Below, one piece after another: positions 32,937 to 41,360 of a stretch of DNA of 64,000 nucleotides. Under the pieces are notes generated by a model. The model did no database searches, was not told where the DNA came from, and saw only the letters and a program-made list of their open reading frames with translations. The translations under genes were made by a program, and so were the position numbers. The stretch covers positions 1 to 64,000 of the forward strand of contig DPVM01000008.1 of NCBI GenBank assembly GCA_003526845.1, read 5' to 3'. This DNA is from Oscillospiraceae bacterium (lineage in GTDB: Bacteria > Bacillota > Clostridia > Oscillospirales > Acutalibacteraceae). Position 1 is the first letter of the stretch. The number at the start of each line of letters is the position of its first letter.

Positions 32937-34583
32937 TTATTCCACCGAAATGATATAATAATAAACCGGTTGACCGCCGTCAACAATGCTTATTTCAATG
33001 TCACTGCCGAATTTTTCGCCGAGCTTTTGCTCGACAGCTTGCGCGCCGTTTTCATCGGCGCCCTCACCGAATATAATTGTGACAAGAGAGTGAACTGAGG
33101 TGTCAATCATGCTTTCGGCGGTTTCAAATGCAATTTGTTCCTTATCGTCGCCGATAAATTTGATTGCGCCGTTTGCCATTCCCATCATCTGACCCTGCTT
33201 GATTGGCTTTCCGTCAACCTCGCTGTCGCGTGCGGCAAATGTTACCTGACCTGTTTCGACTGCTCCTGCCGCCTCGGTCATTGCCTCCTCGTTTGCCTGT
33301 GCGTTTTGTGTTTCGTCAAAGCTCAACATCGCCGAAATTCCCTGCGGAATTGTTTTTGTCTGCAAAACTATAACCGTTCTGTCTTTTGCAAGCGGAACTG
33401 CCTGTTGAGCCGCCATAATAATATTCTTATTGTTCGGCAAAACAAATACCGTTTTTGCCGGAGTTTGATTGATTGCGTTTAAAATATTGTCTGTTGACGG
33501 ATTCATTGTCTGTCCGCCGCTTACGACAACATCCGCACCGAGGTCGGTAAACAATTCCTGCAAGCCTTCGCCTGCGCAAACCGCAACAAAACCGTATTCA
33601 TTTTCGGGCTCTGCGATTTTTGCTTCGTCTGCTTTTTTGCCCTCTTCTGCATTTCTGTGCTGATAGCGCATATTGTCGATTTTGATATTGATAAGCTGAC
33701 CGTATTTGAGAGCAGATTGAATTACATCGCCCGGGCAATTTGAGTGAACATGAACCTTGATAATATCGTTGTCATTAACAACCACAACGCAGTCACCGAT
33801 TGATTCAAGATAAGCACGGAGCTTAAGCGGGTCCTTTTCTTTTGCACTTTTTTCCTTTTCAATCAAAAATTCACTGCAATAGCCGAATTTGATTTCCTCG
33901 TCAGCGGCTGCAACTGTGCTTTTGTCGTTTTGCTTTTCTTCCTTTTTCTCGTTGTCAATCGGCTGAACGATAGCGTTGTTTTCAAAAACGCTTTGTATTC
34001 CCTCAAAAATCAAAACAAGACCCTGACCGCCTGCGTCAACAACGCCGGCCTTTTTAAGTACGGGCAGTTGTTCCGGTGTTTTTGCAAGCGCCTGTTTTGC
34101 CGCCTGCAATGCCGCAAAGCAAACCTTAAGCGGCTCGTCCTGAATATCTGCGATTTCTTCGGCAGCCTCCGCAGCCTTGCGAATAACCGTTAAAATCGTG
34201 CCCTCGGTCGGCTTCATAACGGCTTTGTATGCCGCGTCGCATCCCATTCTGAATGCTTTTGCAACATCCTTTGAGCCTGCCTCGTCAAGACCTTTGAATG
34301 CCTTTGACATTCCTCTGAAAATAAGCGAAAGGATAACGCCCGAGTTTCCTCTTGCACCTCTCAAAAGCGCAGATGCCGTTCTTTTTGAAACTTCGCCGAG
34401 CGAACTGTCCTCCGGCATTGCGGCAATATCCGCCGCCGCAGCGTTTATTGTCATCGACATATTAGTGCCGGTGTCGCCGTCGGGAACCGGGAAAATGTTG
34501 AGCGCATCAACTGCCTGTCTGCTGTTTGAAATGTTGTTGGCGGCTGAAATAATGCCGTTTTTAAACATCAGTCCTGTTATCAT
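32937..34583 (-). CDS. fakA: DAK2 domain fatty acid kinase (FakA/YloV family)
   Basis: A 548-residue protein with an N-terminal DhaL/DAK2 kinase domain (ATP and Mg motif PVPDGDTGTN at 33-41) and a C-terminal FakA domain with EDD-like fold. FakA phosphorylates fatty acids presented by FakB proteins; the acyl-phosphate then enters phospholipid synthesis. The middle region (about 215-330) is Lys/Glu-rich in part. No fakB gene is in the window, so assignment to FakA rests on architecture and the conserved linkage with Asp23 and recG. Promoter control is probably from the upstream ymdB promoter. Confidence 0.88.
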   Translation of the reverse strand: MITGLMFKNGIISAANNISNSRQAVDALNIFPVPDGDTGTNMSMTINAAAADIAAMPEDSSLGEVSKRTASALLRGARGNSGVILSLIFRGMSKAFKGLDEAGSKDVAKAFRMGCDAAYKAVMKPTEGTILTVIRKAAEAAEEIADIQDEPLKVCFAALQAAKQALAKTPEQLPVLKKAGVVDAGGQGLVLIFEGIQSVFENNAIVQPIDNEKKEEKQNDKSTVAAADEEIKFGYCSEFLIEKEKSAKEKDPLKLRAYLESIGDCVVVVNDNDIIKVHVHSNCPGDVIQSALKYGQLINIKIDNMRYQHRNAEEGKKADEAKIAEPENEYGFVAVCAGEGLQELFTDLGADVVVSGGQTMNPSTDNILNAINQTPAKTVFVLPNNKNIIMAAQQAVPLAKDRTVIVLQTKTIPQGISAMLSFDETQNAQANEEAMTEAAGAVETGQVTFAARDSEVDGKPIKQGQMMGMANGAIKFIGDDKEQIAFETAESMIDTSVHSLVTIIFGEGADENGAQAVEQKLGEKFGSDIEISIVDGGQPVYYYIISVE

Positions 34584-34601
34584 ATAATCAATGCCCTCCG
34601 A

Positions 34602-34958
34602 TTAGTTAAGTTCGTCAACATGAACATTGACTTTTGACACATTGAGGTCGGTTGCCGACTCAACAATGTATCTAACCTTGTTTATAATGCTGTCCGTTAT
34701 AGCGCTGATATTAACTCCGTATGATACTGCAATATGGAGGTCAACCACAAGCGAGCCGTTGATGCTTTTAACTATAACGCCTTGCGTGTGATTTTCGTTT
34801 TCAACCTTGCTTTTGATAACGGATTTAATGCTTTGATACGGGTTTGGGTTAACCATTCTTGTAACGCCGAAGCAGCTTTGAGCCGCATTTCCGACGAGGT
34901 TTGAGAAATAGTTGTTTGTTATTTCGATATACCCGTTTTGGTTTTCATATTTTATCAT
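34602..34958 (-). CDS. Asp23/Gls24 family envelope stress protein
   Basis: A 118-residue single-domain Asp23 protein, similar in size to YloU of Bacillus. The family associates with the membrane and the cell-wall stress response; molecular activity is not known. Typical features are the opening GYIEITNNYFSNLVGNAA and the VDLHIAVSYGVNI motif. It lies 18 nt before the fakA-like gene and 12 nt after the oligopeptide-binding lipoprotein gene. The pair with fakA is conserved in Firmicutes. Confidence 0.9.
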   Translation of the reverse strand: MIKYENQNGYIEITNNYFSNLVGNAAQSCFGVTRMVNPNPYQSIKSVIKSKVENENHTQGVIVKSINGSLVVDLHIAVSYGVNISAITDSIINKVRYIVESATDLNVSKVNVHVDELN

Positions 34959-34970
34959 ACAGGTTCCTCC

Positions 34971-36467
34971 TTAATTAAAGTACCAATCTTCTATGTTTGA
35001 AAAATAATTTGTGCCGTATCCCTGCATATCGCCATGAATGAGGCGCGAATAGCAAATCATACCTTGTCTGTAAACAAGCGGTATAAACGGCATTTCCTCC
35101 GAAAAGTCGATAACGAATTTTCCTATTTCACAATCACCCTTCATATAGCTTTCGTATGATTTTGCTGTTTTTGATTTTGACAAATCAATGCCATAGTGCG
35201 TTGTGCCCTTTTCGGAAAAGAATGTGTATAAATTCATATCTGCAGAAATCTTTGTTTCGCCTATATAAATATCAAAATTGTTTGCCGAAACCTTTGTGTT
35301 GAAGTTTTTGGCGTTTTCCGAGTCAATGCTGACGGAAAATCCCACCGCCTCAAGCTGCTGCTTTAAAAGCGTTGCAACCGATTGCTTTGCGGCGTTGCTG
35401 TTGACCAAAATCGACAGTTTCAATTGATTTGGGCTGTACCCGCTTTGGGCGATTGCCTGCTTTGCGCCTGCCGTGTCTGCCTTGGCGTCAAACACGGATG
35501 TTGCCTTGCCCATTTTTGACGACGGATTAAATACCGATGTCGCCGCTTTTGCGTAGCTTTGATAAGAGCTTTTAACAAATGTTTCTCTGCTTGCGGCAAG
35601 CGATATCGCCGTGCGTATATATTGATTTGATGTTATACCGCTTTTGTTGTTGACTCCGATATAAACAAGGTTGTTAAGCACAACCGATTTTTTGTTGCAT
35701 TGAAGCCGCTTTTTGTTGCCCGATGAAAGATCACGAAACGCATAGCTTATATTGCCGATATTAACTGCGTTTTCGATTGATTCCTCCGCGGTTACATTGA
35801 TAAGAAGAATTTTTACTATATGTGGCTTAAAGTTTTGGTGTTGCTTGTTTACCTCGAGATAAACTTCACCGCCGCCCTCGGCAAATTTGTATCTGCCCGA
35901 GCCGATGGTGTAGCCGTTTTTGTCTGTTTTGCCGTTTGATATTGCAAATGTCAGCAGATTCTGCGCATTCGGATTTTCATATTTCAGGCTGAATTTTACC
36001 TCTGTTGCGCTCTGTTCGCTTGCCGATGAAATACAATCAAGACTGTTTTTCCAGTGCGGCGAGCTTTTTGCCTGATTAAACGAGTACACAACGCTTGATG
36101 CCGTGAGGTCGCTTCCGTCCGAGAACTTAAGGCCGCTCGGAATTGTTGCCACAAGCGTTTTGCTGTTTGTGTACGCATAGCTTGTCGCAACGGATGGCTG
36201 AACATCGTAGTTTTCATCAACGGTGAAAAGCGAGTCAAAAACAAGTTCCTGCAATATTTGGTTGTTGAGCGTTTCGGATTTATATGGGTTGAGCGAGTCG
36301 GATTGAGAATAGCTCAACTTAAAATTGGTGCTGTCCTCAACAAATTTTGTCGAGCTTTGCGTCACAAGTTTGTGCTCGCTCGCATTTTTATTAACGGCGG
36401 AGCAGGATGAAAAAACACTCACAATCAAAACTGCCGCCGTGATGATGCACAAGAGCCTTTTATTCAT
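34971..36467 (-). CDS. Family 5 solute-binding lipoprotein (oligopeptide/nickel type)
   Basis: A 498-residue extracellular solute-binding lipoprotein of the OppA/DppA type. The signal peptide ends in the lipobox FSSC with the lipidated Cys at 22. The SBP_bac_5 signature region is present (LNPYKSETLNNQILQEL, and later VQPSVATSYAYTNSK). A full transporter would need OppBCDF, but no permease or ATPase gene is near. It overlaps ymdB by 4 nt (ATGA) and is followed 12 nt later by the Asp23 gene, so it is embedded in a housekeeping operon. The ligand is not predictable. Confidence 0.88.
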   Translation of the reverse strand: MNKRLLCIITAAVLIVSVFSSCSAVNKNASEHKLVTQSSTKFVEDSTNFKLSYSQSDSLNPYKSETLNNQILQELVFDSLFTVDENYDVQPSVATSYAYTNSKTLVATIPSGLKFSDGSDLTASSVVYSFNQAKSSPHWKNSLDCISSASEQSATEVKFSLKYENPNAQNLLTFAISNGKTDKNGYTIGSGRYKFAEGGGEVYLEVNKQHQNFKPHIVKILLINVTAEESIENAVNIGNISYAFRDLSSGNKKRLQCNKKSVVLNNLVYIGVNNKSGITSNQYIRTAISLAASRETFVKSSYQSYAKAATSVFNPSSKMGKATSVFDAKADTAGAKQAIAQSGYSPNQLKLSILVNSNAAKQSVATLLKQQLEAVGFSVSIDSENAKNFNTKVSANNFDIYIGETKISADMNLYTFFSEKGTTHYGIDLSKSKTAKSYESYMKGDCEIGKFVIDFSEEMPFIPLVYRQGMICYSRLIHGDMQGYGTNYFSNIEDWYFN

Positions 36468-37237
36468 TTTCTGAACCTTTCTGTATGCACGGCCTTGCCG
36501 CTTTTGTTGTCGATTTCAAAAAAACAACCCTCAAGCGTGCACGGACCGTCCTCATTCGTAAATCTGACCGGCAAATTAGTCCTCATTTTTTTTATTGCCG
36601 CGTCGGGCGCTACACCCAAAACGGAATAGTACGGACCGGTCATTCCCAAATCGGTGATATATCCCGTGCCGCAAGGCAAAATTTGATTGTCCGATGTCTG
36701 CACATGCGTGTGAGTGCCGAAAATCGCCGATATTCTGCCGTCGGCATAAAATCCCATTCCGCGCTTTTCACTTGTCGCCTCTGCGTGAAAATCAACAAGA
36801 ATAATGTTTATCCCGTCGTCATTGAGTTTTTTGATTTCCTCGTCAATCGTGTCAAACGGATTTTTGTTGTTGTCAAGAAAAATCGTGCCCTGAAGATTGA
36901 TTACACCGACACGGCAATATCCCTTGTCAACAATCGCAACGCCCCTGCCCGGAGCGGAGGCGTGAAAGTTTGCCGGGCGGATTATAAACTCGTTTTCGTC
37001 AAGATAATCATAAATTTCCTGCCGACGGAGCGCGTGATTTCCGAGTGTTATCACATCAACGCCGCTGTCAAAAATATATTTTGCGCTTTGCGGCAATATT
37101 CCGTTGCCGACAGCCGAGTTTTCGCCGTTGGCGATTACAATGTCTGCGCCGTATTCCTTTTTGAGCGCAGGCAGTTTTTGCCTTAAATATTCGCAACCTT
37201 GTTTTGAAACAATGTCGCCTATTGCTAAAATTTTCAT
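36464..37237 (-). CDS. ymdB: YmdB family metallophosphoesterase (TIGR00282)
   Basis: A calcineurin-like phosphoesterase of 257 residues. YmdB of Bacillus hydrolyses 2',3'-cyclic nucleotides and affects biofilm and motility decisions. Metal-binding residues are visible in GDIVSKQG (D8), the ENSAVGNG motif, TLGNHALRR, DFHAEATSEK and GTHTHVQTSDN. ATG 37237 is the conserved start (MKILAIGDI); an in-frame TTG 6 nt upstream is less likely. It is the first gene of the five-gene leftward operon with the promoter at 37270-37298. Confidence 0.94.
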   Translation of the reverse strand: MKILAIGDIVSKQGCEYLRQKLPALKKEYGADIVIANGENSAVGNGILPQSAKYIFDSGVDVITLGNHALRRQEIYDYLDENEFIIRPANFHASAPGRGVAIVDKGYCRVGVINLQGTIFLDNNKNPFDTIDEEIKKLNDDGINIILVDFHAEATSEKRGMGFYADGRISAIFGTHTHVQTSDNQILPCGTGYITDLGMTGPYYSVLGVAPDAAIKKMRTNLPVRFTNEDGPCTLEGCFFEIDNKSGKAVHTERFRK

Positions 37238-37269
37238 ATTCAACCGATTTCTATATCTATATTAGAACT

Positions 37270-37298
37270 ATTATACATTAATCTTAAAATAAATACAA
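37270..37298 (-). promoter_or_regulatory. Promoter of the ymdB-recG operon
   Basis: Minus-strand TTGTAT (37293-37298) and TATAAT (37270-37275), 17 bp apart. Confidence 0.7.
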
Positions 37299-37386
37299 CC
37301 GATGATTAAATAATTTACGATGTGTTAAAATTTAATAAGTCAATATCACTTTCGCTTGCAAAAAATGCTGTTGTATGATAGTATAT

Positions 37387-37404
37387 TTAGGTAGCCGAAA
37401 CTAA
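37387..37404. promoter_or_regulatory. Candidate DtxR-type operator
   Basis: TTAG (37387-37390) and CTAA (37401-37404) flank GTAGCCGAAA. The segment resembles the DtxR/IdeR box pattern TTAGG...CTAA and lies 60 nt before the DtxR-family gene, between a TATGAT-like -10 (37374-37379) and the start codon. The inner arms match only partly. Confidence 0.4.
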
Positions 37405-37463
37405 CTGCACCAAATGCGGTTTGATTTGGTTTGGAGTCCTATATTTTATTGGAGGATAACTTA

Positions 37464-37829
37464 ATGCACGAAATGCACGAATCAGGCGAGATGTATCTCG
37501 AAACCATATATGTATTAAATAAAAAAAGCCCCGAGGTGAGGTCGGTCGATGTTGCCGAATATATGGGCTTTTCAAAGCCGAGCGTCAGCAGGGGAGTCGG
37601 CATTTTGAAACAGGGCGGCTATCTCACTGTTGATGCAAACGGCTTTTTGGAGTTGACCGATGCAGGCACCGAGGTTGCCAAAAAGATTTATGAAAGGCAT
37701 ACCGTGCTCACCGAAATGCTTGTTAAAATGGGCGTCAGCGAGGAAACTGCGGCTCAGGACGCATGCAAAATCGAGCATGTAATTTCAGACGAAACGCTTG
37801 GCTGCATCAAAAAAACTCTCGGCAAATAA
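37464..37829 (+). CDS. DtxR/MntR family metal-dependent transcriptional regulator
   Basis: A 121-residue regulator with only the N-terminal winged helix and the metal-binding/dimerisation domain, like MntR; the SH3/FeoA domain of DtxR is absent. ATG 37464 follows GGAGGATAACTTA. The helix-turn-helix is visible around VDVAEYMGFSKPSVSRGV. Likely metal ligands include E16/E20-type residues near the start (MHESGEMYLE), H76-type (ERHTVL) and the later Cys/Glu/His (CKIEHVIS). It probably senses Mn or Fe and may repress itself through the box at 37387-37404. No metal transporter gene is adjacent. Confidence 0.9.
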   Translation: MHEMHESGEMYLETIYVLNKKSPEVRSVDVAEYMGFSKPSVSRGVGILKQGGYLTVDANGFLELTDAGTEVAKKIYERHTVLTEMLVKMGVSEETAAQDACKIEHVISDETLGCIKKTLGK

Positions 37830-37844
37830 TCACGGCATATATTT

Positions 37845-37885
37845 AAAGCGCAATTCTGCAAATAACAGAATTGCGCTTTTTGTGT
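37845..37885 (+). terminator. Terminator of the DtxR-family gene
   Basis: AAAGCGCAATTCTG (37845-37858) pairs with CAGAATTGCGCTTT (37866-37879), followed by TTGTGTG. Confidence 0.9.
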
Positions 37886-37904
37886 GATATTTATATAAAT
37901 CATA

Positions 37905-37942
37905 GTAAAACAAAACCACGCAGTGCGAGCACTGCGTGGTTT
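37905..37942 (-). terminator. Terminator of ilvC
   Basis: AAACCACGCAGTGC (37913-37926) pairs with GCACTGCGTGGTTT (37929-37942). On the minus strand it is followed by TTGTTTTAC. Confidence 0.9.
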
Positions 37943-37957
37943 ATTATTGCTTTGAAA

Positions 37958-38974
37958 TTATTTCTCAGCGTATTTGTCGTCGCCGTTCCAGCTATACATA
38001 GCACGGATGCCTTCGCCGACTTTTTCAAGTTGATGGTTAGCTTCAATAGCTCTCTTAGCCTTGAAGTGTGCCCAGCCGTTGTTAGCCTCTGTGATGAACT
38101 TAGAAGCGAATGTACCGTCTTGAATTTCTTCAAGAATTTTCTTCATTTCTTTCTTTGTATCATCGGTAACAAGTCTCTTACCTGTCTCGTAATCACCGAA
38201 CTCTGCAGTGTTGGAGATTGAATATCTCATTTCCTTGAAGCCGCCTGCATAGATAAGGTCAACGATAAGCTTCATTTCGTGAATGCACTCGAAATAAGCG
38301 TTTCTCGGGTCATAACCTGCCTCAACAAGTGTTTCAAAACCTGCCTTCATAAGAGCTGTTACGCCGCCGCAAAGAACAGCTTGCTCACCGAAGAGGTCTG
38401 TTTCTGTTTCGCACTTGAATGTTGTTTCAAGAAGAGCTGCACGAGCGCCGCCGATGCCTGCGCCGTAAGCAAGAGCGATGTCTTGGCAGTGACCTGAAGC
38501 GTCTTGATATACAGCAACAAGACAAGGTGTGCCTTTGCCCTCTTTGTACTCTGAACGAACTGTGTGGCCCGGAGCCTTAGGAGCGATCATGAATACATCA
38601 ACATTTGATGGGGGAACGATTTGTTTGAAGTGAATGTTAAAGCCGTGTGCAAATGCAAGTGCCTTGCCCTCTGTGAGGTTTGGCTCGATGTCGTTCTTGT
38701 AAATTGCAGCTTGCTTCTCATCAGGAGTAAGAACCATGATGATGTCGGCAGCCTTAACTGCCTCTGCTGTTGTCATAACCTTTAAGCCGAGGTTTTCAAC
38801 CTTGCTCCAAGATTTTGAGCCTTCATAAAGACCTACTACTACATCAACGCCGCTTTCGTGAAGATTGAGAGCATGTGCGTGACCCTGTGAACCAAAGCCG
38901 ATGATAGCAACTGTTTTGCCGTCAAGAACGCTGAGGTTACAATCTGATTCATAGAAAATTTTAGCTTCTGCCAT
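37958..38974 (-). CDS. ilvC: Ketol-acid reductoisomerase
   Basis: The second enzyme of valine/isoleucine synthesis, reducing and isomerising acetolactate or acetohydroxybutyrate with NAD(P)H and Mg. The 338 residues are the short class I form. The Rossmann motif GFGSQGHAHALNL is present, and the catalytic Asp/Glu lie in the C-terminal knotted domain near DLFGEQAVLCGG. Codon choice differs slightly from neighbours (more GCT/GTT, few rare codons), as expected for a highly expressed gene. A perfect consensus promoter precedes it. ilvB/ilvN/ilvD are not nearby, so it stands alone. Confidence 0.97.
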   Translation of the reverse strand: MAEAKIFYESDCNLSVLDGKTVAIIGFGSQGHAHALNLHESGVDVVVGLYEGSKSWSKVENLGLKVMTTAEAVKAADIIMVLTPDEKQAAIYKNDIEPNLTEGKALAFAHGFNIHFKQIVPPSNVDVFMIAPKAPGHTVRSEYKEGKGTPCLVAVYQDASGHCQDIALAYGAGIGGARAALLETTFKCETETDLFGEQAVLCGGVTALMKAGFETLVEAGYDPRNAYFECIHEMKLIVDLIYAGGFKEMRYSISNTAEFGDYETGKRLVTDDTKKEMKKILEEIQDGTFASKFITEANNGWAHFKAKRAIEANHQLEKVGEGIRAMYSWNGDDKYAEK

Positions 38975-39059
38975 TTCTATATACCTCCGAAATGATATTT
39001 ATTGATTTTTGCAAGCCGCCGCGTTGTCCGATGACTTGCTGAATTTGTTTACAATTGAC

Positions 39060-39088
39060 ATTATATAGCGCAAGTTGTCCTATGTCAA
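39060..39088 (-). promoter_or_regulatory. Consensus promoter of ilvC
   Basis: Minus-strand TTGACA (39083-39088) and TATAAT (39060-39065) with exactly 17 bp between them, a perfect match to the consensus. Confidence 0.85.
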
Positions 39089-39113
39089 TAGCAAATTTGA
39101 AATTTTTGATTTT

Positions 39114-39767
39114 TTATAATCCTTCCATTGCGTGAATTATGTGCAAACGCATTGCAGTGCGTGCGCCGTCGGCGTTTCTTTGCTTCAAAAAATTCATAAT
39201 CAGCCTGTCATCGTTCAGGTTGTCTTTATTGACTGCCTGATTCTTTTGCATAACGATTACGCCCTTTTTGATTGCATTGAAAATAACCGGCATAAATTGC
39301 TTTACAAATGAATTGTGAGTGGCGTTTGCGATGCTTTCGTGGAACTTCTGCTCCTCGTATGTTCTGTCCTCGCCGCTGAGTATCTTTTTTTCAATCGCTT
39401 CGCCGTATTTGCATATGGTTTCAATCTCATCGTCGGTTGCTCTCAAAGCCGCATAATAAGCGCAATCCGGCTCAAACATAAGTCTCATTTCAAACAGGTC
39501 GTCAAGTCCGGATGATATTTCGGAAATATCGCTCGACTCGATGATTGTGTTTGCGGTAACAAAGGTGCCTTTGCCGCGTTTTATTTCAAGCATTCCGCTT
39601 GCGGTCAGTGTCCTTATTGCCTCACGCAGGGTTGAACGGCTCACACCGAGCTGCGACGCAAAATCGTTTTCGTTCGGTAGCTTGTCGCCGACCGAAAAAT
39701 CGCCGCCCTCGATCATTGATTTTATTTTTTGTGCCGTGCTGTCGGCAAGCATACTCTTTTTTGCCAT
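39114..39767 (-). CDS. FadR/GntR family regulator with FCD domain
   Basis: A 217-residue regulator. The N-terminal winged helix (about 10-75) has the GntR pattern with LPNENDFASQLGVSRSTLREAI. The C-terminal FCD domain is all-helical and normally binds a carboxylic acid or sugar acid through a metal site; D and H ligands may be in the DDLFEMRLMFEPD and KFHESIANATH stretches. FCD regulators often control lactate, gluconate or amino-acid genes. It lies upstream of ilvC on the same strand, but ilvC has its own promoter. A palindrome upstream of its own -35 (39850-39858) suggests autoregulation. The ligand is unknown. Confidence 0.9.
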   Translation of the reverse strand: MAKKSMLADSTAQKIKSMIEGGDFSVGDKLPNENDFASQLGVSRSTLREAIRTLTASGMLEIKRGKGTFVTANTIIESSDISEISSGLDDLFEMRLMFEPDCAYYAALRATDDEIETICKYGEAIEKKILSGEDRTYEEQKFHESIANATHNSFVKQFMPVIFNAIKKGVIVMQKNQAVNKDNLNDDRLIMNFLKQRNADGARTAMRLHIIHAMEGL

Positions 39768-39815
39768 TGTTTCGCCTTTCGAGTTGAAATTAATCTTTTG
39801 TTTTTCTTATTAAGC

Positions 39816-39844
39816 ATCATATCACAACAAGCAAGCAATGTCAA
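39816..39844 (-). promoter_or_regulatory. Promoter of the FCD regulator gene
   Basis: Minus-strand TTGACA (39839-39844) and TATGAT (39816-39821), 17 bp spacer. A TGTC-A-GACA palindrome (39850-39858) lies 5 bp beyond the -35 and resembles the core of FadR-family operators (TNGTNNNACNA), with a mismatch in the outer position. Confidence 0.6.
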
Positions 39845-39923
39845 TGAGTTGTCAGACATCTTACAACATATTGATGATTTTATCTGTTTCACGAAGCTTT
39901 ATATTGTGCATATTAATCAAATT

Positions 39924-39952
39924 TTGCCTATCAACTTGTAAAATGGTATAAA
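39924..39952 (+). promoter_or_regulatory. Promoter of the DUF815 ATPase gene
   Basis: TTGCCT (39924-39929) and TATAAA (39947-39952) with a 17 bp spacer. Confidence 0.55.
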
Positions 39953-39997
39953 ATGTTATAAAATTAAAGCATAATAAATAAGGAAAGTATATGTATT

Positions 39998-41230
39998 ATG
40001 AAAAAAGCAACGAAAATTAAATATTATATCGAATCGTTATGTATCTATGATTTTAAGCAGGACAACGTTATAAATGCACTGCTCAATTTGTTAAATTCGC
40101 TCGACAGCGACGAGGTGCTCGAAAAGCAGGCGGAGTTTTTCAACACTCTTTCTACTCACGAGTCACTTAAACATTATGTTTCAAAGCTTATTTTGACTGC
40201 CGACAATGTTTTTACAAAAACAGCCGCCGCAGGTGACGCCGACAAGCTTGAAAAAAGTATTATCGAAGGTGTTCAAAGCGATTTGAAAAAACTTGAGGAT
40301 ATTGCGTCAATCACACCCGAGGATATTCTCTCCGCCGTGGGGGACAGCGATATTCGCGAGGTTTTGTGGACAATGCCACGCTGGGCAACCGGCACCGCAA
40401 TGCTGCCGCTCACTCACGATTGGGCGGAGCAGGTTGAGCAACTTGTTTCATTTCATAAATCCAACGGCTACGGTATGTATGCAAAATATGCCGCATTCTC
40501 GTGGAGAGACCAAAAGCTTTCGCCGATTACAACGCTTGACCCGATTAAGCTTACCGATTTAAAAAATTACGAAAAGCAGAGAAAGCAGGTACTCGACAAC
40601 ACGATTGCGTTCATTGACGGCTATCCGTCAAACAATGTTTTGCTTTACGGCGACAGAGGCACCGGCAAAAGTTCAACCATTCACGCGATTTTGAACGAAT
40701 ACAGAAACAACGGACTCAGAATGATTGAAATTTCAAAGGGCGATATTAATGACCTTACCGTTATCAGAGAACTTATCGGCGACAGCCCGATGAAATTTAT
40801 TATATACATTGACGATTTAAGCTTTGATTCGCACGATGATTCGTTTGGAGAACTTAAGGCGGCGCTCGAAGGCTCGCTTTCGGGCAAACAAAGCAATACT
40901 ATTATATATGCAACCTCAAACCGCAGGCATTTAATCAAAGAGAATTTCTCCGACAGAGAAAACGATGTCAACAGAAGCGACACATTGCAGGAGGAACTTT
41001 CACTCTCTGACAGATTCGGTTTGTCTGTAACATTTATGAATCCCGACAAAAAGGATTATCTCGACATTGCCGAAAAAATCGCCGTTGACAGAGGACTTGA
41101 TGTTGATATGGACAGATTCCTTGAGGCGGCAGACCAATGGGCAAGGCGCCGCGGCGGCAGATCGCCGAGATGTGCAAAGCAGTTTATTGATTATGTCGAT
41201 GGCTGTATAAAAAGAGGAATTGAATGGTAA
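39998..41230 (+). CDS. DUF815 family AAA ATPase
   Basis: A 410-residue P-loop ATPase of the DUF815 family, distributed in bacteria with unknown function. An N-terminal helical region (about 1-170) precedes the ATPase core, where Walker A GDRGTGKSS lies at 218-226 and the Walker B is FIIYIDDLSFD. A sensor-type arginine region (RRHLIKENF) and C-terminal lid follow. The Shine-Dalgarno AAGGA is 13 nt from ATG 39998, while another ATG at 39991 sits at the ideal distance and opens a nine-codon frame that overlaps the start out of frame. It may act as a small upstream frame or be accidental. Confidence 0.88.
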   Translation: MKKATKIKYYIESLCIYDFKQDNVINALLNLLNSLDSDEVLEKQAEFFNTLSTHESLKHYVSKLILTADNVFTKTAAAGDADKLEKSIIEGVQSDLKKLEDIASITPEDILSAVGDSDIREVLWTMPRWATGTAMLPLTHDWAEQVEQLVSFHKSNGYGMYAKYAAFSWRDQKLSPITTLDPIKLTDLKNYEKQRKQVLDNTIAFIDGYPSNNVLLYGDRGTGKSSTIHAILNEYRNNGLRMIEISKGDINDLTVIRELIGDSPMKFIIYIDDLSFDSHDDSFGELKAALEGSLSGKQSNTIIYATSNRRHLIKENFSDRENDVNRSDTLQEELSLSDRFGLSVTFMNPDKKDYLDIAEKIAVDRGLDVDMDRFLEAADQWARRRGGRSPRCAKQFIDYVDGCIKRGIEW

Positions 41231-41360
41231 AAAAATAAACAATTTCTATTAACCGAATGTTCAAAATTTTAAAATTTTGTTTACCCTAAATACAAATTAT
41301 GAACAAAAACAAATGGTAATATGCTATCAATGGCAAAGGTCATTGAGAAAGGACGAAACT

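Noticed and set aside
36485..37186. A 233-codon rightward frame antisense to ymdB
   Set aside because: It mirrors a well-supported metallophosphoesterase gene and shows no motif of its own.
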